Below, in pieces: positions 33,878 to 47,181 of a stretch of 64,000 nt of DNA. Origin of the DNA: Platynereis dumerilii (Eukaryota; Annelida; Polychaeta; Phyllodocida; Nereididae); assembly GCA_026936325.1 (NCBI GenBank), contig JAPTHN010000012.1:37582537-37646536 (forward strand). The letters are read 5' to 3'. A model generated the notes under the pieces. That model was not told the DNA's origin. It was given only the letters and a program-made list of their open reading frames with translations, and ran no database searches. Positions within the stretch are counted from its first letter, which is position 1. Each line of letters starts with the position of its first letter. A program made the translations under genes and the position numbers.

Positions 33878-33936
33878 ATAATCCCCCGCCGCTTGCGGGG
33901 GATTATATTGATATTGTTCGTTTTATTATTATTATT
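33878..33936 (+). mobile_element. 5' tip of a family A element (body ends 38138)
   Basis: The hairpin is at 33878-33906 (CCGCTTGCGG loop), followed by TTGATATTGTTCG and (TTA)n, cut by the element at 33937. It is separated from the preceding CTAG by TT only. Confidence 0.6.
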
Positions 33937-33989
33937 ATAATCCCCCGCCGCTTGCGGGCGGGGGATTATATTGATATTCTTCGATTACC

Positions 33990-34020
<31 letters not shown>

Positions 34021-35450
34021 GAGCTCAGGAAAACTGTGATTACTACAAAACTATTAGAGATATTATCCTGAAACCTCAAACACAATATGTGACTCCATTG
34101 CGCGCTACTTCTTACAAAATTTCATGATCAAATTTCAAGACACTTATGAGTTATGAGCAAAATACAAAAAAAATTTCCGGCGCAGGTTTCTGAGAACCTA
34201 AGCATAACTGAGACCTGTCGATTTTTTCTAAGATACCTTGACAAAGTCTCCAGGTCTGAAAGGCGTCTTATGAAGATTTCATGAATACTTTTCAAGATAT
34301 GATTTTTTTAAAATTGAACATCCCGAAAATTTACAGAAAATTTTCTGAAAAACAGGGAAGGAATGCTCGTAGAAAGCTGAAAGTGGGTACACTTACAGAC
34401 CTACCCTAGTGTACCAACTTCACAAAGTTACGGACCACTCGCACAAACGGTCTTGGCGCTACGGACGTCCAAAAATGCAATTTTCAAGTGGCCATATCTC
34501 GGTCCCTATTTAAGCTACAACAAAGTGTTACATATCACAAGAAAGGTCTGTTTGTCAGCTTTCCAATGATGTATAGCATGATAGTGTCAGACGCGCGGCG
34601 TAGAATCGCGTCAGACATTGAAAATTTGTTGTCACTTTTTGCACCTTTGGAAAAGTTTTTGGCTTAAAATCCAATGAAGTTCTTCATCAATGTCCATGAA
34701 TATTTTTTCCCTAATACCCTTGTGGGGCCTCCATACTGTCCTAAAAGGACATTTGACTACATCAAGTGGTTTCTGCCACAGAATTTTTTGTATTTCAAAA
34801 TTGAAATGCACATAGCTCAGCTTCTACTCGTTCAAATTTCATGAAATTAACTCCAAAAAATGCATAAAATTATGACCTACGCTGAACTGCACGGGTATAC
34901 AGCTCATAGTAATACTCAATTTTACAATGATGATTTTACATTTGCAATTATAACTCATGCATTAATGTTCCGAATCAATTAAAACTGAAATTACATGCTG
35001 CTTATTTTTTCCCCTATTTTGTGGTATAATCCTAGCTTACCAGTCTTTTTTCCTTTGCCTTGAAAAAAAAGTTTAAAAATAATTCACAGATGCATCTTAG
35101 TCTGCTGTCGGGGCCATTCTGCCTCACTGCCAGGTTTTGCTCCCAAGCAGCAGCAGTATGCCATGCAAAGAGCAGCATACTCAAACACGGTCATCAACAA
35201 CAGGGCACAGGCTTAGGCCTATCATGACAGGGTTATAATATACATTGAAGGGAAAGGATTTTGTAAGTGTTGGCTGATAGGGCATATGTCCTCTCTTTAT
35301 GCACTTAAAAACCTTAATAGTATGAGAGGACAGGCGTATTCATACAAATTATTGAAGTGAATTGAAACAGGAGAATAAGCGGGGCTAGGGTCAAACGGGG
35401 CCCGCGGGGGATTATCCGATATTGCCGTACGGCAATATCAGTTATACTAG
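33937..35450 (+). mobile_element. Complete family A element, 1.51 kb
   Basis: The 5' hairpin is at 33937-33969 (CTTGCGGGC loop). The body starts at about 34019 as GAGCTCAGG. It is the subtype without TTAGGG. The 3' end is GGCCCGCGGGGG type with CTAG at 35447-35450. Confidence 0.85.
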
Positions 35451-35458
35451 TTCTTATT

Positions 35459-36812
35459 ATAATCCCCCGCCGCTTGCGGGGGATTATATTGATATTGTTC
35501 GTTTTATTATTATTCTTATTCTTATTCTTATTCTTATTCAGCTCAGGAAAACTGCGATTACTTCAAAACTATTAGAGATATTGGTTTACAAGTACAGTGT
35601 AATATGCAACTCCATTGCGCGCTACTGCTTACGAAATTTCATGATCAAATTTCATGACACTTATGAGTTATGAGCAAAATATAAAAAAAATTTCCGGCGC
35701 AGGTTTCTGAGAAACTACGCATAACTGGGACCTGCTGATTTTTTCTAAGATACCTTGACAAAGTCTCCAGTGCAGAAAGGCGTCTCGTGGAGATTTCATG
35801 AATACATTTCAAGATATGATTTTTTGAAAATTGGACATCCCGAAAACTGACTGAAATTTTTTAGAAAAACAGGGAAGGAATGCTTGTAGAAAGCTGAAAA
35901 TGGGTATACTTACAGACCTACTCTAGTGTACCAACTTCACAAAGTTACGGACCGCTCGGACCATCGGTCTCGGAGCTACGGACGCACAAAAACTCAAACT
36001 TCAAGTGGCCATATCTCGGTCCCTATTGCAGCTACAGACTAGTTTCACATATCACAAGAAAGGTCTGTTTCTCAGCTTTCCAATGATGTATAGCATTATA
36101 GTGTCAGACGCGCGACGTAGAATCGCGTCAGACATTGAAAATTTTATGTCATTTTTTGGGCCTATCAAAACGTTTTCCCTCAAAAAGTGCATGAAGAACT
36201 TCATGGATGTTCATCAATAATTTATGCGGGCTACCCAGAGTGGGCCTCCATATTGTGCCAAAAGGAAATTTGCCTAAATCAAATACTTTTTCCTAGAGAA
36301 TTTTTGTAATTTCAAAATTGAAACGTAAAATGCTCTGGTTATAATCGTTCAAATCTCATGAAATTAACACCAAAAAATGTGTTAAATTACGCCTTCTAGC
36401 AAGCTACAGGCATATCTTCCTCTTACCTTTAACCAATTTTACATATAACATTTTATATATTCAATTATAACTCATTCATTATTTATCAAAATCAATTAAA
36501 ACTGATTCGTCATGTTCCTAATTTTTTCCTCTATTTTTGTATGTAAGCACAGCTCCATAACTTGCATGGTTTGTCTACAATAACCCATTAGGGTTAGGGT
36601 TTCACCTACCATTCACTGGAAATGTATTGCTTTGAGGGTGGTACCGCTGGGCACCAAACACAGGTCTCCATGCCAAGCGATGTCTGATTTCAATATATCA
36701 GCCTCTTCAAGAATTCATCATGAAGGCCATGAACTGCTTGAAGGGAGTAAGCAGGGCAAGGGAGACAGGGGGGGCGCGGGGGATTATCCGATATTGCCGT
36801 ACGGCAATATCA
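35459..36812 (+). mobile_element. Complete family A element, 1.35 kb
   Basis: The 5' hairpin is at 35459-35487 (CCGCTTGCGG loop, TTGTTCG arm). The body starts near 35539. The internal hairpin has arms GTCAGACGCG (36103-36112) and CGCGTCAGAC (36124-36133). TTAGGGTTAGGG lies near 36591. CTAG is at 36809-36812. Confidence 0.85.
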
Positions 36813-38138
36813 GTTATACTAGTTATTCTTATTATTATTCTTATTATTCTTATTCAGCTCAGAAAAACAGCAATCATTTCAAAACTATTAGAGATAATGT
36901 TTTGAAAAGCAAGGATGATATGCAACTCCCGTGCGTGCTATTACTCACAAAATTTCATGATCAAATTTCATGATACTGATGAGTTATCGAGGAAATTAAA
37001 AATCAATTACCGGAAACGTATCCAGGAGAACCAAAGAAACCTGGGCTTTGCTGATTTTTTTTAAGGTACCTTGACTAAGTTTCTAGTGCAGAAAGGCGTC
37101 TCATGGAGATTTCATGAATACATTTCAAGATATGATTTTTTGAAAATTGGACATCCCGAAAATTGACTGAAATTTTTTTGAAAAACAGGGAAGGAAAGCT
37201 CGTATAAAGCTGAAAATAGGTATACTAACAGATGTACCCTAGTGTACCAACTTCACAAAGTTACGGATCCCTCGCACAAACAGTCTCGGCGCTACGGACG
37301 TCCAAAAATGCAATTTTCAAATGGCCATATCTCGGTCCCTATTTAAGCTACAACAAAGTGTGACATATCACAAGAAAGGTCTGTTTGTCAGCTTTCCAAT
37401 GGTGTATAGCATAATAGTGTCAGACGCGCGGTGTAGAATCGCGTCGGCCATTGAAAATTTAATGTCATTTTTTGGGCGTATCAAAACGTTTTCCCTCAAA
37501 AAGTGTATGAAGAACTTCATGGATGTTCATCAATAATTTATGAGGGCTACCCAGGTTGGGCCTCCATATTGTGCCAAAAGGAAATTTGCCTACATCAAAC
37601 ACTTTTTCCTAGAGAATTTTTTTAATTTCAAAATTGAAACGTAAATTGCTATGGTTATAATCGTTCAAATCTCATGAAATTAACACCAAAAAATGTGTTA
37701 AATTACGCCCTCTAGCAGGCTACAGGGATGTCTTCCTCTTACCTTTAACCAATTTTACATATAACATTTTATATATTCAATTATAACTCATTCATTATTT
37801 ATCAAAATCAATTAAAACTGATTTGTCATGTTCCTAATTTTTTGCTCTATTTTTGCATGTAAGCACAGCTCCATAACTTGCATGGTTTGTCTACAATAAC
37901 CCATTAGGGTTAGGGTTTCACCTACCATTCACTGCAAATGTATTGCTTTGAGGGTGGTACCGCTGGGCACCAAACACAGGTCTCCATGCCAAGCGATGTC
38001 TGATTTCAGTATATGAGCCTCTTCAAGAATTCATCATGAACGCCATGAACTGGTTGAAGGGAGTAAGCAGGGCAAGGGAGACAGGGGGGGCGCGGGGGAT
38101 TATCCGATATTGCCGTACGGCAATATCAGTTATACTAG
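36813..38138 (+). mobile_element. Family A body and 3' end (5' tip 33878)
   Basis: The body starts at about 36853 (CAGCTCAGAAAAACAGC). TTAGGGTTAGGG lies near 37905. It ends GGCGCGGGGGATTAT, palindrome, CTAG (38135-38138). No 5' hairpin is adjacent. Confidence 0.75.
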
Positions 38139-39579
38139 TTATTATTCTTATTATTCAGCTCAGGAAAACTGTGATTACTCCAAAACTATTACAGATACTG
38201 TCTTGTAAGTCAAGGGTAATATGCGACTCCATTGCGTGCTACATTACACAAAATTTCATGATCAAATTTCATGGCGCTAATGAGTTATGAGGAAAATATG
38301 AAAAAAATTTCCGGCGCAGGTTTCTCAGAATCTAAGCATAACTGAGACCTGTTGAATTTTTCTAAGATACCTTGACAAAGTCTCCAGTGCAGAAAGGCGT
38401 CTCGTGGAGATTTCATGAACACATTTCAAGATATGATTTTTTGAAAAATAGACATCCCGAAAACTGACCAAAATTTTTTTGAAAAACAGGGAAGGAATGC
38501 TCTTAGAGAGCTGAAAATGGGTGCACATACAGACGTACCCCAGTGTACCAACTTCACAAAGTTACGGACCGCTCGGACAAACGGTCTCGGCGCTACGGAC
38601 GCACAAAAACTCAAACTTCAAGTGGCCATATCTCAGTCCCTATTTCAGCTACAGACTAGTTTCACATATCACAAGAAAGGTCTGTTTCTCAGCTTTCCAA
38701 TGGTGTATAGCATTATAGTCTCATACGCACGGCGTAGAATCGCGTCGGACATTGAAAATTTTTTGTCACTTTTTGCACTCACAAAAGTGTTTTAGGCTAA
38801 AAAATCTATGAAGTACTTCATGGATGTTCATCAATAATTTATGCGGGCTACCCAGGTTGGGCCTCCATATTGTGCCAAAAGGAAATTTGCCTATATCAAA
38901 TACTTTTTCCTAGAGAATTTTTTTAATTTCAAAATTGAAACGTAAATTGCTCAGCTTCTACTTATTCAAATTTCATGAAATTAACACCAAAAGATGCGTA
39001 AAAATACAGGCTTTTGACTTGCGTAAGGGCATTCACCTCACACAAACACCCTATTTTACATAGATCATTTTACATATTCTATCATAACTCATGACTTACT
39101 GCTTCAATTCAGTTACAACTCATAAATCATGTTGCTAATTTTTTGGCCTATTTTGGGGTATAAAGACATCCACCTATCTCGAAAAAAAAAAAATTCAAAC
39201 TTTTAACAGATGCATGTGGTCTGCAGTCGGTGCCATCCTGTCTCAGTGCCACCTTTTACAAGACCTAACCTTACTGTACTGTCAAAGCAGCTGAACTAGC
39301 GAATAATATACATTGTACATTGAAAGGGTATGATGCATATAAGCCATATGCTGTTATATTGTGTATTAGTGCAATAGACTTATTAGGGCAGGCAGGGACT
39401 ATTGTAATGATGTGATGTGCCCTCTTGGAATCGAAGTTCATCCCCCAAAAACAAGGCAAGGGGACATACACAAAAATAGTGGACATGAATTTCAAAAGAA
39501 GCGTATGCAGGCCTGGGGGTAATACGGGGCCCGCGGGGGATTATCCGATATTGCCGTACGGCAATATCAGTTATACTAG
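38139..39579 (+). mobile_element. Family A body and 3' end (5' tip 32837)
   Basis: The body starts at about 38155. It is the subtype without TTAGGG. The 3' end is GGCCCGCGGGGG type with CTAG at 39576-39579. No 5' hairpin is adjacent. Confidence 0.75.
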
Positions 39580-39581
39580 TT

Positions 39582-39644
39582 ATAATCCCCCGCCGCTTGC
39601 GGGCGGGGGATTATATTGATATTCTTCGATTACCTTTTATTATT
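39582..39644 (+). mobile_element. 5' tip of a family A element (body ends 42861)
   Basis: The hairpin is at 39582-39614 (CTTGCGGGC loop, TTCTTCGATTACC arm), interrupted by a C element at 39645. The body predicted for it ends in the matching GGCCCGCGGGGG type. Confidence 0.7.
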
Positions 39645-41386
39645 ATAAATTCCCCCGTTAGGGGAATTTATATTGTTTTTGTTCGGTTTTTTTTTTCAGC
39701 ATCTTATTATTTTTCCTTTTTTTTTGTTTTTCTTTTTATTTTTCGTCAACAATTTGACAGGCTGTATTTCAGAAACTATTTGCAATAATCAACTAAAACA
39801 AAAAGGGTCATTTTGCTTTTGGTAAACAGTTTTATGTACTGGAATTATATTGCGTAATTCCTAGTTAACTGGTAATTACGCAAGAAATTGATAAAAATTT
39901 TGTGTTCACAGTTTGGTCACAACAAATCAAGGAAAATACACCAAATTTTAACACAATGATCTCTAAACATATACCCAGTGCGGAAAGGAGGCTTAAGGCA
40001 AAATCTTTAAAAGTTTTTTTTGTATGAATTTTTCAAATAAGGGAATTCCCAAAATTGCTACTAAAATTTTCCAAAAACTAGGAAGAAATGCTCCAATCAA
40101 GCTGAAATTATATGCAGTTACAGTCATACTATAGTGTAACAATCCACTAGAATTTCAACTTTCTAGCGTTAACGGTATCGGCGCTATAGCACCACAAAAA
40201 CGCCATTTTTCAAGCGCGGATAACTCGGCCGCTATTAAAGCTACAGAAAAATAAAAAACACCACCAGAAAGCTCTGTTTCTTAGCTTTCACATGGTATAT
40301 AGCATTTTACTGTAGCGCCGTCCTGAAAATTTTATCTCACTTTTTTCCTCCCCAAATGCTTCTTATGGCTGGAAACACTTTTTCCTGGCCATATGCCAAT
40401 TTCATCGCTTCTCATACTTCACTGGCTGCACATTTTCTTTATTGAAATAAATGCTGCCCCAATTACATTGCTGTGTCAATCATCGGATGGGGAAGGTAGA
40501 AGGGAAGGGGCTGTTTTGTTTTTTTGTTCTTTTTATTTTTCGTCAACACTTTGACAGCCTTTATTTCCAAAACTACTTGAAATATTAAGCTGAAAATACA
40601 GAATACTTTTGCTTTTGGTGAACAATTTCAGGTATTAGAATTACAGAGCGAAATTTCTAGTAAGCTGGGAATTACACAGTAAATTCCTAAAAAATTTGTG
40701 TGCACGGTTTTGGCAGAACCAATTAAGGAAATTGCACCAAATTTTTACACAATCATCTCTAAAGATATACGCAGTGCGGAAAGGCGGCTTTTGGCAATAT
40801 CTCTAAAAGCTTTTTTTATATGAATTTTTCAAATCAGGGAATTCCCAAAATTGCTACTAAAATTTTCAAAAAACTAGGAAGAAATGCTCCAATCAAGCTG
40901 AGATTGTATGCAGTTACAGTCATATTATAGTGTAACAATCCACTAGAATTTCAACTTTCTAGCGTTAACGGTATCGGCGCTATAGCACCACAAAAACGCT
41001 ATTTTCAAGCGCCGATAACTCAGCCCCTATTAAAGCTACAGAAAAAAAAATCGCGGTGGACCCTGAAAATTGTATCTCACTTTTTCCCTCCCCAAATGCT
41101 TCTTATGGCTGGAAACACTTTTTCCTGGCCATATGACAATTTCATCGTTTCTCATACTTCACTGGCTGCACATTTTCTTTGTTGAAATAAATGCTGACCC
41201 AATCACATTTCTGTGTGAATCATCGGATGGGGAAGATAGAAGGGAAGGGGCAGGGGGATGTAAGGGGGCAGGGGGATGTAAGGGGGCAGGGGGATGTAAG
41301 GGGGCAGGGGGATGTAAGGGGGCAGGGGAGAGGAAGGGAAGGGGGGAATTTATCTTTGTAATTGTGCACAATTACAGGTGTACTAG
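39645..41386 (+). mobile_element. Two family C elements fused head to tail
   Basis: The 5' hairpin is at 39645-39671. A first C body runs to about 40510 and stops in its G-rich tract. A second C body follows at once (TTTTTATTTTTCGTCAACAC), with no terminal palindrome or 5' hairpin between. The composite ends with an 18-bp G-rich minisatellite, GGGGGAATTTAT, palindrome and CTAG (41383-41386). Confidence 0.85.
41246..41328 (+). repeat. 18-bp G-rich minisatellite, about 4.6 copies
   Basis: The unit is GGGGGCAGGGGGATGTAA. It has many runs of five G and so strong G-quadruplex potential. It lies just before the 3' end of a family C element. Shorter versions occur at about 33770-33820 and 49365-49410 in other C copies. 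Confidence 0.9.
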
Positions 41387-42861
41387 TTATTATTATTATT
41401 GAGCTCAGGAAAACTGTGATTACTACAAAACTATTAAAGATCCTGTTTTACAAGTCAAGGGTAGTATGCGACTCCATTGCGCGCTACTTCATACGAAATT
41501 TCATGATCAAATTTCATGATGCTTATGAGTTATGAGGAAAATATAAAATAAATTTCCGGCGCAGGTTTCTGAGAACCTAAGCATAACTGAGACCTGTTGA
41601 TTTTTTGTAAGATGCCTTGACAAAGTCCCCAGTGCAGAAAGGCGTCTCGTGGAGATTTCATGAACACATTTCAAGATATGATTTTTTGAAAATTGGATAT
41701 CCCGAAAACTGACCAAAATTTTTTTGAAAAACAGGGAAGGAATGTTCTGAGAGAGCTGAAAATGGGTGAACATACAGATGTACCACAGTGTACCAACTTC
41801 ACAAAGTTACGGACCGCTCGGACAAACGGTCTTTGCGCTACGGACGTCCAAAAAGTCAATTTTCAAGTGGCCATATCTCGGTCCCTATTTAAGCTACAAC
41901 AAAGTTTGACATATCACAAGAAAGCTCTGTTTGTCAGCTTTCCAATGATGTATAGCATGATGGTGTCAGATGCGCCGCGTAGAATCGCGTCAGACCTTGA
42001 AAATTTGTTGTCCCTTTTTGCGCCTACAAAAATGTTTTAAGCTAAAAAGTCTATGAAGTTCTTTAAGGATGTCCATGAATAATTTTTGTGGGATGCCTAG
42101 AGCACGTCTCCATACTGTACCCTAAGGAAATTTACCTACATTAAATAGCTTTGGCTAGAGAAATGTTTTACTATCAAAAATGAAATGTAAATTACTCAGC
42201 TTCTACTTATGCAAATTTCATGAAATTAACACCAAAAATTGCGTAAAAATATAGGCTTTCCACTTGCATAAGGACATTTAACTCACACAAACAGTCTATT
42301 TTACATAGACAATTTTACATATTCATTTATAACGCATGAATTAATGTATCAAATCAGTTAAAACTCATATGACATGTTCCTAATTTTTTGTCCTATTTTT
42401 TGGTATAAACACATCCACCTATCTGCAAAAAAAAAAATTTCACAAACTTTTAACAGATGCATGTGGTCTGCAGTGGGTACCATCCTGTCTCACTGCCACC
42501 TTTTGCACCTAATCTTATTGTACAGTCCAAGCAGCATCACAAGTGTCAACAAAAAGATGCACAGTCTAATCATCACATTTGAATAATATATATTGTACAT
42601 TGAAAGGGCATGTGTAAGAGTTTGCCGACAGGGTTTTATAACCGGTATTTGTGCTATAAACTTATTAGACCAGACATGGACTACAGTAATGCTAAAATGT
42701 GCACTCTTTGAATAGAAGTTCATCCCCCAAAAAGCAGGCCAGGGGAAATACACACAAATAATGGACATGAATTGAAAAAGAAGAGTATGCAGGCCTGGGG
42801 GTCATACGGGGCCCGCGGGGGATTATCCGATATTGCCGTACGGCAATATCAGTTATACTAG
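41387..42861 (+). mobile_element. Family A body and 3' end (5' tip 39582)
   Basis: The body starts at about 41401 (GAGCTCAGG). It is the subtype without TTAGGG. The 3' end is GGCCCGCGGGGG type with CTAG at 42858-42861. It contains a 115-codon open frame (41693-42040) in the same position as frames in other A copies. Confidence 0.75.
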
Positions 42862-42863
42862 TT

Positions 42864-44392
42864 ATAATCCCCCGCCGCTTGCGGGGGATTATATTGATAT
42901 TGTTCGTTTTATTATTATTATTATTATTATTCTTATTATTCTTATTCTTATTATTATTCAGCTCAGGAAAACTGAGATTACTGCAAAACTATTAGAGATA
43001 ACATCCTGAAACCTCAAACACAATATGTAACTCTGTTGCGTGCTACTTCCAGTGAAATTTCTTGATCAAATTTCATGATACTAACGCGTTATTGAGAAAA
43101 TAAAAAATCTATTTCTGGCAGCGTTTCCAGGAGAACAAAAGAAAATTGGCCTTTGCTGAATTTTTGTAAGATACCTTGACAAAGTTTCCAGTGCGGAAAG
43201 GCGTCTCATGGAAATTTCATGAGTAGTTTCAGAGATATGAATTTTTCAAAATTGGATGTCATGAAAATTTTCTAAAATTTTTCTGGAAAACAGGGAAGGA
43301 ATGCTCGTAGAAAGCTGAAATTGGGTACACTTACAGATGTACCCTAGTGTACCAACTTCACAAAGTTACGGACCGCTCGGACAAACGGTGTCGGCGCTAC
43401 GGACGTCCAAAAACCCAATTTTCAAGTGCTCATATCTCGGTCTCTATTTGAGCTACAGCAAAGTGTCACATATCACAAGAAAGGTCTGTTTCTCAGCTTT
43501 CCAATGGTGTATAGCATAATAGTGTCAGACGCCTGACGTAGAATCGCGTCGGACATTGAAAATTTCATGTCAATTTTTGCACCTAAAAAAACCTTTTCGG
43601 CTCAAAAAGTCTATGAATTCTTCATGCACGTCCATGAATATTTTATGTAAGATACCCATATCAGCCCTCCATATTGTCCCCAAAGATCAATTACCTACAT
43701 CAATTAGTTTTTCCTGGAGAATTTTTTGAATTTCAAAATTGAAATGTACATTGCTCCGCTTCTGTTTATTCAAATTTCACGAAATTAATACCAAAAGATG
43801 CATAAAATTATGGACTTTACTGTCCTCCCAGGAAGTATACCTCTTCTGAATAGCCAATGTCAAATAAATGATTTTATATATTCAATTATAACTCATGCAT
43901 TATTGTTTCAAATCACTTAAAACTGATTGTACATGTTGCTAATTTTTTGGCCTATTTTGTGGTATAAGGACATCATCCTATGTCCAATACTTTGCCAGTA
44001 AAATAAAGCTGAAAAATAATTCACTGATGCATCTTAGTCTGCTGTTGGGACCATTCCGCCTCACTGCCAGGTTTTGCTCCCAAGCCCCAGCATTACACAA
44101 TGGAAGGAGCAGCACACCCAAACACCGTCAGCAAGAACAAGGTGCAGGCTTACGCCTATCATGACAGGGAATCATACACATTCAAGGGAATGGATTTTCT
44201 AAGCATTGGGTGATAATAATAAGGCATATGTCATCTATTCATGAACTGAAACAGCTTAATACTATGACCAAAGAGGCATATACACTAAAATTATGGACAT
44301 TAATTGAAAGGGGAGAATAAGCAGGGCTAGGGTCAAACGGGGCCCGCGGGGGATTATCCGATATTGCCATACGGCAATATCAGTTATACTAG
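42864..44392 (+). mobile_element. Complete family A element, 1.53 kb
   Basis: The 5' hairpin is at 42864-42892, two bases after the previous CTAG. The body starts at about 42959. CTAG is at 44389-44392. The terminal palindrome carries one changed base (centre GCCATACGGC). Confidence 0.85.
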
Positions 44393-44394
44393 TT

Positions 44395-45799
44395 ATAATC
44401 CCCCGCCGCGAGCGGGGGATTATATTGATATTGTTCGTTTTATTATTATTCTTATTCTTATTCTTATTCTTATTCTTATTATTATTATTCAGCTCAGGAA
44501 AACTGCGATTACTTCAAAACTATTAGAGATATTGGTTTACAAGTGGAGGGTAATGTGTGACTCCATTGCGCGCTACTCTACACGAAATTTCATGATCAAA
44601 TTTCAAGACACTTATGAGTTATGAGCAAAATACAAAAAAAATTTCCGGCGCAGGTTTCTGAGAACCTAAGCATAACTGAGAGCTGTTGATTTTTTCTAAG
44701 ATACCTTGACAAAGTCTCCAGTGCAGAAAGGCGTCTCGTGGAGATTTCATGAACACATTTCAAGATATGATTTTTTGAAAAATAGACATCCCGAAAACTG
44801 ACCAAAATTTTTCTGAAAAACAGGGAAGGAATGCTCGTAGAGAGCTGAAAATAGGTGAACATACAGATGTACCACAGTATACAAACTTCACAAAGTTACG
44901 GACCGCTCGGACAAACGGTCTTGGCGCTACGGACGTCCAAAAACGAAATTTTCAAGTGGCCATATCTCGGTCCCTATTTAAGCTACAACAAAGTATTACA
45001 TATCACAAGAAAGGCCTGTTTGTCAGCTTTCCAATGGTGTATAGCATGATGGTGTCAGACGCGCGGCGTAGAATCGCGTCAGACATTGAAAATTTTATGT
45101 CACTTTTTGCGCCTACAAAAATGTTTTAGGCTAAAAAGTCAATGAAGTTCTATATGGACGTCCATGAATAATTTTTGTGGGATGCCTAGTGCACGTCTCC
45201 ATACTGTCCCCAAAGATCAATTATCTACAACAAATAGTTTTTCCTGGAGAATTTTTTTAATTTCAAAATTGAAATGTACATTGCTCAGCTTCTGGTTGTT
45301 CAAATTTCATGAAATTAATACCAAAAGATGCGTAAAATTATGGCCTTTACTGTCCTCCAAGGGAATATACTTCTCCTGAATAGCCAATTTCAAATAAATG
45401 ATTTTATATATTCAATTATAACTCATGAACTATTGTTTCAGATCACTTAAAACTGAATGTACATGTTTCTAATTTTTTGCCCTATTTTGTGGTATATGGG
45501 CATCCTCCTATCTCCAATACCTTGCTGGTAAAATAGAGCTAAAAAAATAATTCACAGATGCATGTTAGTCAGCCGTTGGGTATATACTGTCTCACTGCCA
45601 CCTTTCCCAGCAGCTGACCTTGTGCCTGCCACGACATTTCATAGGCATATGCACCAGCAAGATTGCTACGTTCATACATGGTATGAAGAATTCATCATGA
45701 CGGCCATGAACTGGAAGGAGGGAGTAAGCAGGGCAGGGGAGACAAGGGGGGCGCGGGGGATTATCCGATATTGCCGTACGGCAATATCAGTTATACTAG
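44395..45799 (+). mobile_element. Complete family A element, 1.41 kb
   Basis: The 5' hairpin is at 44395-44423 (CCGCGAGCGG loop). The body starts at about 44489. CTAG is at 45796-45799. It is separated from both neighbours by TT. Confidence 0.85.
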
Positions 45800-45801
45800 T
45801 T

Positions 45802-47181
45802 ATAATCCCCCGCCGCTTGCGGGGGATTATATTGATATTGTTCGTTTTATTATTATTCTTATTCTTATTCTTATTCTTATTCAGCTCAGGAAAACTGCGA
45901 TTACTTCAAAACTATTAGAGATATTGGTTTACAAGTGAAGGGTAATATGCAACTCCATTGCGCGCTACTGCTTACGAAATTTCATGATCAAATTTCTTGA
46001 CACTTATGAGTTATGAGCAAAATATAAAAAAAATTTCCGGCGCAGGTTTCTGGGAAACTACGCATAACTGGGACCTGCTGATTTTTTCTAAGATACCTTG
46101 ACAAAGTCTCCAGTGCAGAAAGGCGTCTCGTGGAGATTTCATGAATACATTTCAAGATATGATTTTTTGAAAATTGGACATCCCGAAAATTGACTGAAAT
46201 TTTTCTGAAAAACAGGGAAGAAATGCTTGTAGAAAGCTGAAAATGGGTATACTTACAGACCTACTCTAGTGTACCAACTTCACAAAGTTACGGACCGCTC
46301 GGACCAACGGTCTCGGAGCTACGGACGTCCAAAAACCCAATTTTCAAGTGCTCATATCTCGGTCCCTATTTCAGCTACAGCAAAGTATCACATATCACAA
46401 GAAAGGTCTGTTTCTTAGCTTTCCAATGATGTATAGCATAATAGTGTCAGACGCTCGACGTAGAATCGCGTCGGACATTGAAAATTTCATGTCACTTTTT
46501 GCGCCTAAAAAACCTTTTCGGCTCAAAAAGTCGATGAAATTCTTCATGCACGTCCATGAATATTTTATGTGGGATACCCATATCAGCCCTCCATATTATC
46601 CCCAAAGATCAATTACCTACATCAAATAGTTTTTCCTGGAGAATTTTTTGAATTTCAAAATTGAAATGTACATTGCTCCGCTTCTGGTTATTCGAATTTC
46701 ATGAAATTAATACCAAAAGATGCGTAAAATTATGGCCTTTACTGTCCTCCAAGGAAAAACACCTCTTCTGAATAGCCAATTTCAAATAAATGATTTTATA
46801 TATTCAATTATAACTCATGAACTATTGTTTCAGATCACTTAAAACTGAATGTACATGTTGCTAATTTTTTGCCCTTTTTTGTGGTATAAGGGCATCCTCA
46901 TATCTCCAATACTTTGCTGGTAAAATAAAGCTAAAAAAATTATTCACAGATGCATGTAAGTCATATACTGTCTCACTGCCACCTTTCCCAGCAGCTGACC
47001 TTGTGCCTGCCACGACATTTCATAGGCATATGCACCAGCAAGATTACTACATTCATACATGGTATGAAGAATTCATCATGACGGATATGAACTGGAAGGA
47101 CGGAGTAAGCAGGGCAGGGGAGATAAGGGGGGGCGCGGGGGATTATCCGATATTGCCGTACGGCAATATCAGTTATACTAG
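45802..47181 (+). mobile_element. Complete family A element, 1.38 kb
   Basis: The 5' hairpin is at 45802-45830 (CCGCTTGCGG loop). The body starts at about 45882. CTAG is at 47178-47181. Confidence 0.85.

Noticed and set aside
41159-41371. Pro/His-rich minus-strand frame with a PAPLHP repeat
   Set aside because: It is the reverse reading of the 18-bp G-rich minisatellite.
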